A stretch of 64,000 nucleotides of DNA from Effrenium voratum. Lineage: Eukaryota > Sar > Dinophyceae > Suessiales > Symbiodiniaceae. This document shows positions 11,850 through 21,766 of this stretch, one piece after another. Position 1 is the first letter of the stretch; each line of letters starts with the position of its first letter. Location: assembly GCA_963377175.1 (NCBI GenBank), contig CAUJNA010001580.1, forward strand, positions 828,501-892,500, in the 5' to 3' direction. A program made the position numbers and the translations under genes. The notes beneath the pieces were generated by a model that had not been told where the DNA came from, did not search any database, and saw only the letters and a program-made list of their open reading frames with translations.

Positions 11850-11952
11850 CCAAACTCACCGTGCTGCTGCCAGGTGGCAAGCGCTGGTCGCTCCAACGGC
11901 GCCTGACCAAAAGCTCATGGCTGAGTTGTTCACAATTGTTTTGTCACAATAG
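11850..11952 (+). CDS. exon candidate, possibly terminal
   Basis: After an acceptor-like TTATTCCAG (11849), one base plus 33 codons read to TAG. The peptide includes AAARWQALVAPTAPDQKLMA and third positions are biased. Another frame over the same bases is open from 11708 (139 codons), so the frame is uncertain. Confidence 0.35.
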
Positions 11953-12030
11953 GGACTTGGACCTGCAAGAAGTACACAATGCTGGGTCACAACCGTTTGG
12001 TTGCCAAACATGGAGTTCGGTCTTCCTTGT

Positions 12031-12090
12031 GCTATCCTTGAAACCAACCAAAGGGGACCTTCAAAAAAACGCATACCCAAATGGGGGCAT
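12031..12090 (+). repeat. dispersed repeat A
   Basis: The core AAACCAACCAAAGGGGACCT is followed by TCAAAAAAAC and CATACCCAAATGGGGG. This order is the right half of the family described in the findings. Confidence 0.7.
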
Positions 12091-13111
12091 CCTTGTTCCT
12101 AATCCTTCATCCGTGGGACACAAGTGAAGCCGCCAATTGGCATGAGGATTCAGCAGTGATTCTGAGCCGAGCCTGAGAGCTTCGAACATCAAAGCGCATG
12201 CGTCTCGATGGGAAGGAGTCTTCCAAACCCTCCTCTCAGCTTCCATAATTGTTGGATGGAACGTATTGTTCCTGGCGGAAAACCCCACTGAAAGACAACA
12301 CACAACGTCCCCTAATGTGATAACCCGTATGTTTGACAACCTGACTCATAGCACACTCAAGCATCTCTCGAAATGGTAGCTCTGCCAAATGCAAGAATGC
12401 GCAAAAAACTTGAGGAACAGTGTGTTGAGTTTGTTGGCATGAACTGGGACGGGCGAATCCGTCAGCAATGCTGCTTCCAGGGAAACACGCGTCTTCATGA
12501 GTGGAAGCCTGATGCGACGCAACTGGGTCAACATGGGCAGGACTTTTAAATCAGGGCCCTTGGACATCAGCTCGGTGAAAATTCATGTCCACCAACCCGT
12601 TATTCAAACTATGCTCATGACTCACAATTTGTTTTCAAAGTACGTTACAAGCTCAAAGATCCGAAGTCAACAGAATTTAACACGTTATTATTTTCATGTA
12701 GTGCAGCAGGTATCCAAGGGAACTGGTGCGTCGTTCCAGCCGAGTTGATGCAAACACCAGCCCTTCAACACATCTTTTGGGGGAAAACCAACGGCTGCCC
12801 TCCCCCCGCCCTAGGCGAAGTCCTTTTAACTTTTAGAACGGATTCTTAGGGTTCGCAGAACCTGTCCGGGGGGTGACCTGTTGTGACTCCTTGCTACTTT
12901 TGGCCGTGAGCCTATCGCGAGCTGCGGCAACACCCGGCTCACGAGCGATCGCCAGCCTGCCACCTTGACCTCAATGCAGAAACGTATGCTTCTGCTTGAT
13001 CTTGCTTGCGCAGTGACTGAGGGCCTTTCTTGTCCGTTGATTTTTTAGGCCACTGGACAACCAATTTGTGGCCTCACTTCGGAGGTCTGCCTCGTATATC
13101 TTCTCAAGAGG

Positions 13112-13480
13112 GTGCAACTCACAAGAACCCAAGACTACTCAACAAATTGTGTGCTCAGGCTTCTGCATGTTTGTTGCTCAGCGCTGGTGTACAATGATGT
13201 GGGCCTGCGAAACGAAACGCCCAGAAACCCTACTTCCCCTATTCTACCGGAAACACCATGGTTTTTCCAACAAGTGGACCACGCAAATTACGCGATGTTC
13301 TCTTTGCATACGACCCGCCGGGAAACTTGCCGCCTATCCCACGAACTTGGCACACCGCTTACCCAACAACATCAAGAACTTAGCCTAGTTGCCAAACTGC
13401 ATGCCACACCACATCAAAACTCGTGTTTATGTTGCGACTGCCTTGTCCGCATGGTTTATTCCTATGCATTTTCACAATAA
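13112..13480 (+). CDS. coding candidate upstream of the 13.7-kb exon set
   Basis: A 122-codon frame with moderate codon bias; it contains PWFFQQVDHANYAMFSLHTT and later a Cys cluster (CLCCDC). It lies on the same strand and just upstream of the better supported exons at 13.75-14.54 kb. Splice sites at its ends are not clear. Unknown family. Confidence 0.4.
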   Translation: MQLTRTQDYSTNCVLRLLHVCCSALVYNDVGLRNETPRNPTSPILPETPWFFQQVDHANYAMFSLHTTRRETCRLSHELGTPLTQQHQELSLVAKLHATPHQNSCLCCDCLVRMVYSYAFSQ

Positions 13481-13617
13481 TTTCTACTTGTCTGAGCTAG
13501 GTTATAAGCGTAAAAATTGTTTGAGCCCTGTCCACACACGCATGGCGCGCCACAATTCACGAACATGTGCAGCAAAATTGCTAAGTTCTTTGTTCATAGC
13601 CACCCCTATGCGTTTAT

Positions 13618-13701
13618 AGGCAACTGAAAGTCAATGTGCTCAACAAGTACTTCCCCCATGGCACACCGCGCTTCACAAACGCTTCAAAGAAGGAGCCCTT
13701 C
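13618..13701 (+). CDS. exon candidate with possible GC donor
   Basis: The frame reads VNVLNKYFPHGTPRFTNASK with strongly G/C-biased third positions. A GCAAGC at 13702 could be a GC donor; read-through hits TGA at 13708-13710. The phase to the next exon at 13751 does not match, so either the boundary is wrong or the copy is damaged. Confidence 0.4.
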
Positions 13702-13750
13702 GCAAGCTGAACGCCATTTGTCTTGCCATTGTTGCTTCTTCGAACGCAAG

Positions 13751-13866
13751 GCCCAGAAGTTGTTGCCAGCGGCGAGCATTGGAATGACGGCCGCCGGTTA
13801 TTCACCACACATGTGAGCACCAATCTGCGAACCATAAGCGCCAACTCCACTGCGCAGCCAGCATTG
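13751..13866 (+). CDS. internal exon, GTAAGT donor
   Basis: It follows an AG after a pyrimidine-rich tract (TTGCTTCTTCGAACGCAAG) and ends at a consensus GTAAGT (13867). Two bases plus 38 codons, leaving phase 0. It includes ASGEHWNDGRRLFTTHVSTN and third positions are strongly G/C. Phase agrees with the next exon at 13946. A second frame is open for 21 codons only. Confidence 0.55.
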
Positions 13867-13945
13867 GTAAGTTGGGGCAAAGTTCTCACACGGTTCCGAG
13901 ATGGAGCAGGGCTGGAGCTGACGTTCAAAGCCAAGCTTGTTCCAG

Positions 13946-14182
13946 AATGGAGCGGCGTTGGGCGCATGGAGCAAAGCCATGCGTTGGCCATCTTGGGAGC
14001 ACGCGGCGCGCTGGACACGACAGATGAAGGCCCTGGATGACCAAGCTACTGCCGGCTCAAACACTGAGGATTTTCTGGAGCTGTGCCGGGTGACAGAGGT
14101 GCGCGCCAAACGGGCACCTTTGCTGACGCTTGCCAATGTGGCGCGGCGTGTGTCTGCGTTGCTAGGCGAGGATGTCCCGGCC
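13946..14182 (+). CDS. 79-codon exon, the longest well-supported one
   Basis: It starts after TTGTTCCAG in phase 0, matching the donor at 13867 across a 79-bp intron. Codon bias is strong throughout. It contains WSKAMRWPSWEHAARWTRQM and LTLANVARRVSALLGEDVPA, probably helical. The donor is GTATCG at 14183 (phase 0, fits the next exon) or GTTTAT at 14209 (phase 2). No family recognised. Confidence 0.6.
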
Positions 14183-14443
14183 GTATCGCTACAAGGCGCA
14201 GTCTGCAGGTTTATGCAAGTGCTCTGTTGCTTTTGCTTGTGGCTGAGACTGATGCGCAAGTTTCAGCGGAGTAGCGAGACGGCCACCAAATGCTGCGGTG
14301 ATGGAAAAGTGTATTGATTGTCCATGCTACGACAGATCCGTCGAAACTTCCTTTGATTAATGCCAGGTGTTAGGTTGATTCACCCCGAATCCCCGAAGCT
14401 TCACTCTCGAACATGCCATTGACATGGCATTTTCTCCTTGAAG

Positions 14444-14539
14444 TCGATGAACAACATCGCCGGCGTCAAGGAGATGGATGGACCCGATGTGTCCTCTTCC
14501 CAAAAAAGCGAGCTTCCTACAGGGACATACATGGACTGA
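14444..14539 (+). CDS. terminal exon with TGA stop
   Basis: It begins after TTTCTCCTTGAAG, in phase with the donor at 14183. It reads SMNNIAGVKEMDGPDVSSSQ, then 11 more residues and TGA at 14537-14539. The acidic/serine-rich tail is plausible as a C-terminus. A T-rich stretch follows at 14670-14695. Confidence 0.5.
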   Translation, partial: SMNNIAGVKEMDGPDVSSSQKSELPTGTYMD

Positions 14540-15017
14540 TTAGAACTATGTGTTGCTCACATAAGCTACTCCATTTCGCACTTTACATGAAGAAGACATG
14601 CCTTTTTTGGGTTATACAGACCTGTCATATTTTTTGCTGTTTGGGGTCAAGGCTGGTGTAATTTGTTTCTTCTTTCTTTCTTCTTTCTTCACACTCTTAT
14701 GTGTTTAGTTGACTAAACCTTCTCAATATCTTGGCCAAGGCAGTATACCATTGCGTTGGGTGACGGGAGTGGTGCCTTAACATTCAACAGCGCCCCTTCG
14801 CCAAACACTCACTGCAAATGGCACTAGTTCAGGCCTCGCTGCTCAAGTTCCCCGAGGACCCAGCACTGTCTGTACAGGAACATCTACATGCTTGTTTTTG
14901 GTCGGCATTTGGAAATCAAACTTCCAGCAGAAATTCCTTCTGATTTCTATGAATCTGCAAAAGCTTCTACAATTCACCGCCTGGAAACGACACCTTCATC
15001 ATGGGTGAACTCATGTA

Positions 15018-15110
15018 TGTCAAAATAGGGAGCCACCCAACGGGTGTCTGTTTGTTGGAATGACCCCTTTTGCGTGGGTGTACAGAGAAACCAACAGGAA
15101 AACCACATTG
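15018..15110 (-). repeat. dispersed repeat A (reverse)
   Basis: ATGTCAAAAT, GGGTGTCTGTTTG, ACCCCTTTTGCG and GAGAAACCAACAGGAAAACC appear in the family's order. A direct copy follows at 15129-15222. Confidence 0.6.
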
Positions 15111-15128
15111 ATTTACGGCCCGCTACTT

Positions 15129-15222
15129 TAAGACACACCCAAATGACAGCGTCCCTTTGGGCTTTCCTTCGGAAACGACCCAACAAAGGGTGCCCTCGAA
15201 AAACGAGCCTCACCCATTTGGC
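15129..15222 (+). repeat. dispersed repeat A
   Basis: TTTGGGCTTTCCTTCGGAAA, then CCCAACAAAGGGTGCCCTCG and CACCCATTTGGCC. Confidence 0.65.
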
Positions 15223-16068
15223 CCCTGCGTCAAAAGGCACATTTGGTCGGACTCGTGTTTTGTGTCGCCAAGCTGGCCTCGTCATGTTACCATGCTCAAA
15301 GCCACCCAAACAGAAAAAAAGAACAGCGACGATTCTAACGACTTAGGCCTTGATGGTTTCAGGGGAAACAACCACAGCCCTTTTGTCAACGTTCAAGACT
15401 ACACCTTCTTTACTGCCATCATTCAACAAAAGAACAATGTGTCAGATGTCATCAACCGTTGACTCAGAGTCTGGGCCAGACTTTGCAGGTTGCAAAGGCA
15501 CATGGAGAGAACAAAACGGTCTTAAGCAGTTTAAATGCTAAGCTTAGTCCAGTGAAGGGCAAATGCTATCAAATATTGTCTATCTATAAAAGCAACCTGC
15601 AGGTGTTGCTGTTACTTTCCCAACCTAGCGACAGGAAAAGCAGGAACCCCATCTTGGGTAGCCCGAAATCTGGGCTTCGCACCGCAGTCGGCCAAGTCAG
15701 AGCGTGCGCCTCACGAACTTCAACGGAACATAAAGGGGCAGGCTCAATGGCTTCAAGTGAAATCCCCGGATCGACAATCTTTCTGGACCCCTTATGTGAC
15801 ACAGGACGTTTGTTACATGTGAATTAAAAAAAGACAGGAGAAACGAAAATATTTGAGGGGCCCGGTATACTCTTCCAATGTTACCCACAGCCCCCGTGGT
15901 TTGCCGGCACCCCCTAATCCACCCTTGTCCAGCACGTGGTTCAAGTATGGCACCCTTTACTACTCAAGTAGCACAACTCGTGCAGCCATACCTGACACGT
16001 GGTGACCTGCGTTCTGTTCAGAACGTGGGGCCGTGGTACCACGAGGCGTGGGTAGCAGGAAGGTCTGG

Positions 16069-16303
16069 GGTTTTTTAGGGCTTAGGTTTAGGGTTTTTAG
16101 GATTTAGGTTTAGGGTTTGGGCTTAGGTTTCTGCAAGCAGGTTTGGGTTTTTTTAGGGTTTCGGTTTAGGGTTTTTGGGTTAGGCTTAGGGTTGTAAGGT
16201 TTAGGTTTAGGGTGCTTAGGGTTTAGGTTTCTGGTTTTTAGGGTTGAGGTTTAGGGTTTTTAGGGTTTAGATTTATGGTTTTTGGGGTTTAGGTTTGGGA
16301 TTT
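16069..16303. repeat. interstitial telomere-type repeat (TTTAGGG)
   Basis: About 235 bp of TTTAGGG, GGTTTAGGG, TTTTTAGGG and close variants, read on the plus strand, with unique sequence on both sides. TTTAGGG is the telomere repeat of plants, many algae and dinoflagellates. The copies are degenerate, which fits an old internal block rather than a chromosome end. Confidence 0.85.
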
Positions 16304-16329
16304 TGTGTTGGGGCGTTGGTTCGGGGCGC

Positions 16330-16470
16330 AGGCAAACCTCAGGGGCTGGCCGCAATGTTATTGGCACCTTCCCAAATCTGGAGTCTTACCCCCGCAGGGA
16401 TCTGGGTGGGCGTCCAGCGGAGCCGCACCCTGGAAGTAATTCTGCTGACTTCAACCCAGGCCTTCCCCTT
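16330..16470 (+). CDS. GC-rich exon-like island
   Basis: Two plus frames are open and biased, one containing GAGRNVIGTFPNLESYPRRD. It sits directly downstream of the telomere-type block. Splice sites and frame are not settled. Confidence 0.28.
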
Positions 16471-16863
16471 TGAAAATCAACCACGCCTGGGTTTTTAGTC
16501 TCCCTTGGGCAACCCATAAATCGACAAAACGTCGTTGGGTAGAACTCCCAAACAACCCTTCCGGCAGGTCTCACTTCATGCATCCCTTTCATTGGCCGAA
16601 CCGTGGGAAAGATCGGCCTGGCAAACCACCCGCAAATTGTCCCATTCCTATTGCTGGGGTGACTTTTTGTTAGGGGTAAACAAACCAAAGAGGAACTCAA
16701 AGGCTGTCACTTCAAAGGCTGTCACTTGCAGAAAGATCTGCTCTGGTCTACTTGGCACCCAGCCGCCAAGGGAAACCACCGAGATCTCCAGAGGATTTCC
16801 ACGAGAAACATTCGCACCCTCTTTGCTGGTCGTTGACTCTCAAGGTAAAACGCCTCCAAAAAG

Positions 16864-16899
16864 TGAGAGAGAGAGAGAGAGCGAGAGAGAGAGAGAGAC
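16864..16899. repeat. GA microsatellite
   Basis: GAGAGA with one GC interruption. Confidence 0.9.
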
Positions 16900-17071
16900 T
16901 TCTATGTGCTTTAAGTCCCCTGGAAGAAGTCAATTTTTACCCGAACTGATAAGCTTCCTTCAAATCCAGGCGATTCGAAAGCATCTTCTGAAAAGCAAAA
17001 TGAAAGGAGAAAAGGGCACCGCCTTGAGCGAGGTCTGAAGCGCCGGCTTAGGCGCTGACTGTCATCCGACT

Positions 17072-17196
17072 GGTTGTCCTCGGACGGGCCAAACCCCTGC
17101 TAGATTTGAGCAACTTTTAGTGAGTTAAATGGAAACCCAACCACTAAACCAACTAAGAAACCTGAAAACCAAAGGGGACGGCTAAGAACCGCCAAG
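17072..17196 (+). repeat. dispersed repeat B
   Basis: Words in order: GGTTGTCCTC, CCCCTGCTAGA, TTTTAGTGAGTTAAATGGAA, CCACTAAACC, GGGGACGGCTAAGAACCGCC. This copy is diverged and carries a short insertion after TCCTC. Confidence 0.75.
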
Positions 17197-17299
17197 ATTT
17201 GGGGTTGCTTTGAAAGAAGACCAAAAGGAAACCAAAGGGACACCACTCATTTTGGGGATCCCCTAATTATTTGGAGACAATTTGTATTTTTGAAGGGTA

Positions 17300-17944
17300 C
17301 CAACCAACCAAAAAAAGCAACCAATCCAAACCCAAACCCAAACCCAAACCGAAACCGAATCCGAATCCGAATCGGAAACCCAACCCAACCAACACCCGAC
17401 CAACCAACCAACCAACCAACCAACCAACCAAGCAAACAACCAACCGACCAACCAAACAAACAACCAAACAACAAAACAACAAAACAACCAACCAACCAAC
17501 CAACCAACCAAACAACCAAACCAAACCGAAACAACCAACGAGACCAACCAAACCATCCAACCAACCAAACCAAACCAAACCCAACCGACCAACGAAGCCA
17601 ACCACCCAAACAACCGAACCAAACCAAAGCCAAACCAAAACCAAAACCCAACTCAACCAACCAAACCGAACCGAACCCAACCAAACCAACCCCACCCCCA
17701 ACCCAAACTAACTAACCAACCAACCAACCAACCAACCAACGAAACCAACCAAACCAACCAAACCAAGGCCAAACCCAACCCAACCAACCAGCCAACCAAA
17801 CCACACCAACCCCAACCCAACCCAACCCAACCCAACCCACCCCACCAACCAACCAACCAACCAACCAAACCAACCAAAGAACCAAACAGCCAAACCAACC
17901 AAAGAACCAAACAACCAAACCAAACGAATTCAAACCAAACCCAT
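17300..17944. repeat. AACC-type microsatellite block, ~645 bp
   Basis: Long runs of AACC/CCAA with AACCC, CCGA and CAAA variants. Long Trp/Gly/Leu/Val frames on minus and Asn/Pro/Thr frames on plus are repeat artefacts. Its left edge touches a repeat-A fragment (TTTGAAGGGTACC). Confidence 0.95.
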
Positions 17945-18024
17945 CCAACTACTTTGTGCAACCCAAGGGAAGGTATTTTTGCGGATTGCCAACAAACCAT
18001 CCTGCGGTCGAGTTGAACCCCCAG

Positions 18025-18113
18025 GGTGTTGGGAATGAGGGGATTCCCTTAAAGGAAACCAAATCGGGGATGGGGTTTTTTCGGGGTCATTCCAACTCAT
18101 TCCCTCGAACCAG
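18025..18113 (+). repeat. dispersed repeat C, abuts a splice acceptor
   Basis: GGGTGTTGGGAATG, ATTCCCTTAAAGGAAACCAA, TCGGGGTCATTCCAACTCAT and TCCCTCGAACCAG. The same order occurs at 32814 and partly at 41479. Its right edge is the AG before the exon candidate at 18114. Confidence 0.75.
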
Positions 18114-18176
18114 CCAAGAGACAGAGAGCTCCTCGGTCTTGCTTTGCATCTCCTTGACACGAGCCTGCAGCCGAAA
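18114..18176 (+). CDS. 63-bp internal exon candidate, GTAAGA donor
   Basis: It lies between the AG that ends repeat C and a consensus GTAAGA donor (18177). In the favoured frame it reads ETESSSVLLCISLTRACSRK; a second frame is also open. Both flanking splice signals are good, so the boundaries are more certain than the frame. Confidence 0.45.
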
Positions 18177-18559
18177 GTAAGAGTTCTCTAACAAAGAAAC
18201 CTTTGGCCCCCGGCCCCCTGCCAAAAAGTCACCTTTTTGCTTCTCAGTGGGGAACCCGTCATTTTCCAGTGGCCGCTAATGGCAATAGTGTCTGATTGTC
18301 GCGAGGGCAATGGCTCTGACAGGGGTCACTGGAGTTCCCCCCTTGAACAGTTGATGAATTCACTGGCGTCCACTTTAGGAGGTCCAAAAAAGGGGAATTG
18401 AGAACCCCCGAAGCATATGACGCCACACACACACACATGCACATGTCAAATACATGCTAAACAAGCATAACATACGGTATGTATCTATATTAATACAATT
18501 CTAGGCTTAAAATGCATATACACATTGAACGTGTGTTTATACATGTACATATGTGGCTG

Positions 18560-18690
18560 GGGCATAGATTCACCGAAGCTTCCGCTGGCCTTGCGCCGCA
18601 GAGGCTCAATGCGGACCACCTGACAGGTTTCAGGGCGAAGACCGCCAGGTGGCCCAACAGTTGGGCTTGCCTCACTGGGAAACCCGAAAA
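18560..18690. other. GC-rich exon-like island, strand unclear
   Basis: The plus frame contains EASAGLAPQRLNADHLTGFR. The minus frame contains RQAQLLGHLAVFALKPVRWS. Both are well biased, so one is probably an exon, but I cannot tell which. Confidence 0.35.
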
Positions 18691-19284
18691 TACGCGGTCT
18701 TTTCTTTCACTTTTGCTTCCCTGTCTCATGGGGCCGCCGAATGTGCGCGTCTACCAACTGCTACCCGTTGTCCAACAATAATGGAACTGGACAAATGGGC
18801 CTTTCCAGAGGGTTGCATGGTCTACCAAACCCTTCTGTCGCCCGCCATGACTGTTGGAAAAAGGGTATCAATTTTCATTGGGGGGGGGGGTGGTAGGCAC
18901 AAATTCCCATTTTAAATGAATTCCCCCAAAAGGTCCCCAAAAAAAAACATGTACCCAAATGGGGAACGCCTAAAGCAGGCAGTGTCTTTTTGGTTTCCCT
19001 TTATCAAACAACAAATCCCCATGCAAAGAAACTGGTGTCACCATCTACAGGCATAAAAACATCATGCGCCAAACTGGCGCATTCGCATCCACCTGGGCAA
19101 AGTACGATAGCACCTCGCAAACTGGACATAAGAACTACCCAGATACAGCCTGCATCATGGGTTGTGTTTGTTCTAGTCCAGAGCTCGTCATGACTTGTCT
19201 GGATATGTTTTCTAACATGATATGCGGTCTATGCTTTTTGCGGGCACCCTTTTTGGGATGGTTTGAAAGGGAAACGTTCCGCGC

Positions 19285-19377
19285 ATCCACTTGCTTGGTC
19301 GCAAGCTTTGGCAAACCCAGCCGCTCGCCTCATGAGCTGCGGCTGCTGCTTCCTCTTCTCGTTTTGCCTGGCAAGAA
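19285..19377 (-). CDS. internal exon candidate after strong acceptor
   Basis: On the minus strand, GGCTTTCTTGCCAG precedes the start. One frame gives AKREEEAAAAAHEASGW; another gives NEKRKQQPQLMRRAAGFAKA. Both avoid stops. A repeat-A-like copy follows downstream on this strand (19232-19282). Donor not fixed. Confidence 0.4.
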
Positions 19378-20013
19378 AGCCAACAGCGCTCAAATCCATT
19401 GGCCTTGGTTTCTGCCAGCATGGTTGCAAGGGGGTTCTCCAAATAGTGGAGCCTTAAATCGTGGTTTCCTTGTGGTTCCCTGTTCCACCAGTTGAACAAA
19501 CCCTCATGCAGGGCTTGCTACAGGCCCACCACGCCCAGTGCAGTAGGGTTGGTGGGCAACTGGACAACCCTGACTACTGGTAAACCGACCCAGTGAGAGG
19601 TGGAGTTCCAAGACGCGTTTTCCGGGGACAGTTGCGGAAGCGACCCAAGGATTCCCCAAGGATTCCTCAAGGATTCCCCAGACTCACGCATCACGATCTC
19701 GTTGTTGAACTGCAAAAAAAGTTGCACGCCCCCTCCCTCAGCTAGAATGAACTTTGATAGAATAGGCTCACTGGGGGGCTCTCAAGAATCCTTTTGACTC
19801 ACAAAAATAACTGGACTCCACAACCTGACACACACAGAGACACACCGGACAGTGTCGTTCAGCGGCCGAACGGGGGAAAAAGAAAAAACCTGGCGCACGC
19901 CAGCCTACCCTACAAAACTGCCTGACCCGTGGTCAAAACTCCTAGAGCTTCGTGCGTGCTGGGTGCCAAGCTGCACCACAGAACAAATTCACTGCTGCAA
20001 ATCGTGGAGGTAG

Positions 20014-20081
20014 TCTCCATGCTACACAACACGTGTACATCATGGGCCTGGACTCTGTGTTGTGCCAACACTGCATGCAGG
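20014..20081 (+). CDS. exon candidate with CxxC, possible GC donor
   Basis: After GGTAG (20013), one base plus 22 codons with strong bias read QHVYIMGLDSVLCQHCMQ. A GC donor at 20082 would leave phase 1 and match the next exon. Without splicing, the frame meets TAG at about 20090. The CxxC may bind zinc; family unknown. Confidence 0.4.
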
Positions 20082-20133
20082 GCTTGGTTGATTAGGGGCT
20101 GCTCCGAAAACCCCACCTCTGATCGGGAAGAAG

Positions 20134-20230
20134 GCGCAAGTGGCAGGCTGATTCGCCCACAAATGCAGGGCAAGCAGCAGATGATCCGGATGGAGTGCAT
20201 ATTTGTTCCAGCCGGCAGAAGTCTTACAAA
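20134..20230 (+). CDS. exon candidate with GTGAGG donor
   Basis: It begins after GGGAAGAAG and ends at GTGAGG (20231). Two bases plus 31 codons plus two bases; it includes LIRPQMQGKQQMIRMECIFV. Nearly all third positions in the middle are G/C. Phases agree with the neighbours at 20014 and 20281, with introns of about 50 bp. Confidence 0.45.
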
Positions 20231-20280
20231 GTGAGGGCCTCGTATGCAGTGCAAGGCACTTTGGCTACTTCCTTAGGCAG

Positions 20281-20391
20281 CCCCTCAGCCAGGCATGGCA
20301 TGACAGAAATGGACTGGTCGTACCTCCGGCACAACCAGTGGGCCGAAATCACACACTACCACCAGTTCCGGGCTACTGCACCATGTCTGTG
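20281..20391 (+). CDS. exon candidate, Trp/His/Tyr-rich
   Basis: It follows a pyrimidine-rich tract ending GGCAG and leads to GTAATT at 20392. It contains MTEMDWSYLRHNQWAEITHY with very strong codon bias. Entry phase matches the donor at 20231. Exit phase 2 does not match the next candidate at 20427, so a boundary or a frame is wrong there. Confidence 0.5.
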
Positions 20392-20426
20392 GTAATTGCA
20401 ACTCCCTGCGCACGTCGCAACTTCAG

Positions 20427-20520
20427 TACATCAAAGGCTGGCCATTCGGCGCAGCTGGAAGCATGAATCCCCCCTTGGTCAAACCTCCCTCTGCGGGCCA
20501 GGGCAAAGTCTCTCTACGGG
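20427..20520 (+). CDS. exon candidate, frame extends both sides
   Basis: The frame reads YIKGWPFGAAGSMNPPLVKP with good bias and is also open upstream (HVCGNCNSLRTSQL). GTATGA at 20521 is a good donor in phase 1, matching the next exon, but the implied intron is only 25 nt. A frameshift in a decayed copy is the alternative. Confidence 0.4.
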
Positions 20521-20545
20521 GTATGACCGTTTTTGCCAACCCCAG

Positions 20546-20683
20546 GTCAACATACGTTCGCGCCAGGCGGCCGGGTTTCGAAATCTCTGGTGTTCCGCCT
20601 GCTGCAAGAGACGCTTCGCCGCAACCTTGGCCAGCAAGAGCGGCGCTACGTCCTCCAGCTTGTCCTCTCAGAGGCTAAGCCCA
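20546..20683 (+). CDS. 45-codon exon candidate
   Basis: It follows TTTTTGCCAACCCCAG. It contains SKSLVFRLLQETLRRNLGQQ, then ERRYVLQLVLSEAK, which is strongly biased and helix-like. A GTCTTT donor at 20684 leaves phase 1, which fits the exon at 21193. The other plus frame is open too but less natural. Confidence 0.5.
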
Positions 20684-21192
20684 GTCTTTGGGCATGCTTT
20701 GTTGTTTGCCTGTACATTTGTGTTAGAGGTTACTACCTGCTCCCCCACGAAACCACTTGAACAACATCTAAAAATCGGCCAAGGTGTTGAGACCCCGCTC
20801 TAGAAGTACAACAAGGGGAATTTAAGTTTAATCGGCCCCCCTGCATGAGGTTTGACTTGGGACCATTCCCCAGTCCCGTTATTCCCCTGCAACTCAACGT
20901 CGCAGGCAGGAAGGTTCGGGGCCTTGACTCGACCTGGAACCCCGTTAAAAGGGAATGAAGAGGAACCCGATCACCTGGAAGGGTGCCTAGTTTTGAGAAA
21001 CAATCAAAAGGGTATGAGTTTCGACTGGGGGATGTTTTGGTGGACTCTGGACATCGTGGTTCAGGGTGTTCCCTATGAAAATCATGGCCAGAAAGGCTCA
21101 TATAGACGTGTCTTAAACAAGGGGACCACCCGACTTGTATGTTTTATACGTGGGTTGCTTGCAAGCCAACCCCACTGAAAGAAGGACACCAG

Positions 21193-21283
21193 CATGCTTG
21201 GAGGCCGTGTTCGCGGATCTTCCGCTTCCGACATCCGCTGCTGTCCTCGGGGACTTCTGCGAGCGCCTGGCAAACTGCTGGGG
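21193..21283 (+). CDS. internal exon of a phase-consistent set
   Basis: After AGGACACCAG: two bases, then 29 codons including CLEAVFADLPLPTSAAVLGD and FCERLANCW, ending at GTCGGG in phase 2. The frame is the most biased of the three open ones. The next exon supplies exactly one base, so the junction keeps frame. Family unknown. Confidence 0.55.
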
Positions 21284-21408
21284 GTCGGGGCACGCCGCCG
21301 GATGAAAAAGGCGTTAAACCGCAGTATGCCCCAGCTAGCAGGTCTATCACAGGAAGTTGAAAGAGAACTTCTGTAGCACTGGAACCGATTGAGTCTGCTT
21401 TCTTACAG

Positions 21409-21462
21409 GATATGCGCTGCGCGTGAGAAGCTAGAGAAAGCCAGAAACCAGAAGAATTGGGA
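21409..21462 (+). CDS. 54-bp internal exon
   Basis: It has a textbook acceptor (TCTGCTTTCTTACAG) and a GTAGAA donor at 21463. One base, 17 codons (ICAAREKLEKARNQKNW) and two bases. The charged helix-like peptide is open only in this frame. Phases match both neighbours. Confidence 0.55.
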
Positions 21463-21504
21463 GTAGAAGCGGGCAAACAACACGCCCGGCCATTCGCTCT
21501 TCAG

Positions 21505-21589
21505 CGCAAACCAATCTCGGAGTAGTGCGCCAGCGGAACTGTCTCGGATACGAGCCAATTGGCACGGCCGCGCGCACTGCTTCGTCACT
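21505..21589 (+). CDS. internal exon after a 42-bp intron
   Basis: The acceptor is CATTCGCTCTTCAG; one base then 28 codons, including SSAPAELSRIRANWHGRAHC, ends at GTCAAA in phase 0. Codon bias is strong. The preceding intron would be 42 bp. Confidence 0.55.
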
Positions 21590-21766
21590 GTCAAATGATG
21601 AACCCTCTGCGAACGTTCGCGGGGTTGAACTTCAAAAACTCGTTCAAGCTTGAAAAATGCGTTTCCGTTCGTCCGTGCTTCGCTCACGCAACCCTCCGTG
21701 TACCTGGCAGTGGTGGTGTTTGCCGTTTTTACCGCGTGCAAACATCAAATGGTCAACTCTCTGCAG

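Noticed and set aside
16069..16303. A true chromosome end
   Set aside because: Degenerate copies with unique, exon-like DNA on both sides.
17247..18000. Several 115-146-codon frames (Trp/Gly/Leu/Val or Asn/Pro/Thr)
   Set aside because: Translation of the AACC microsatellite in different frames.
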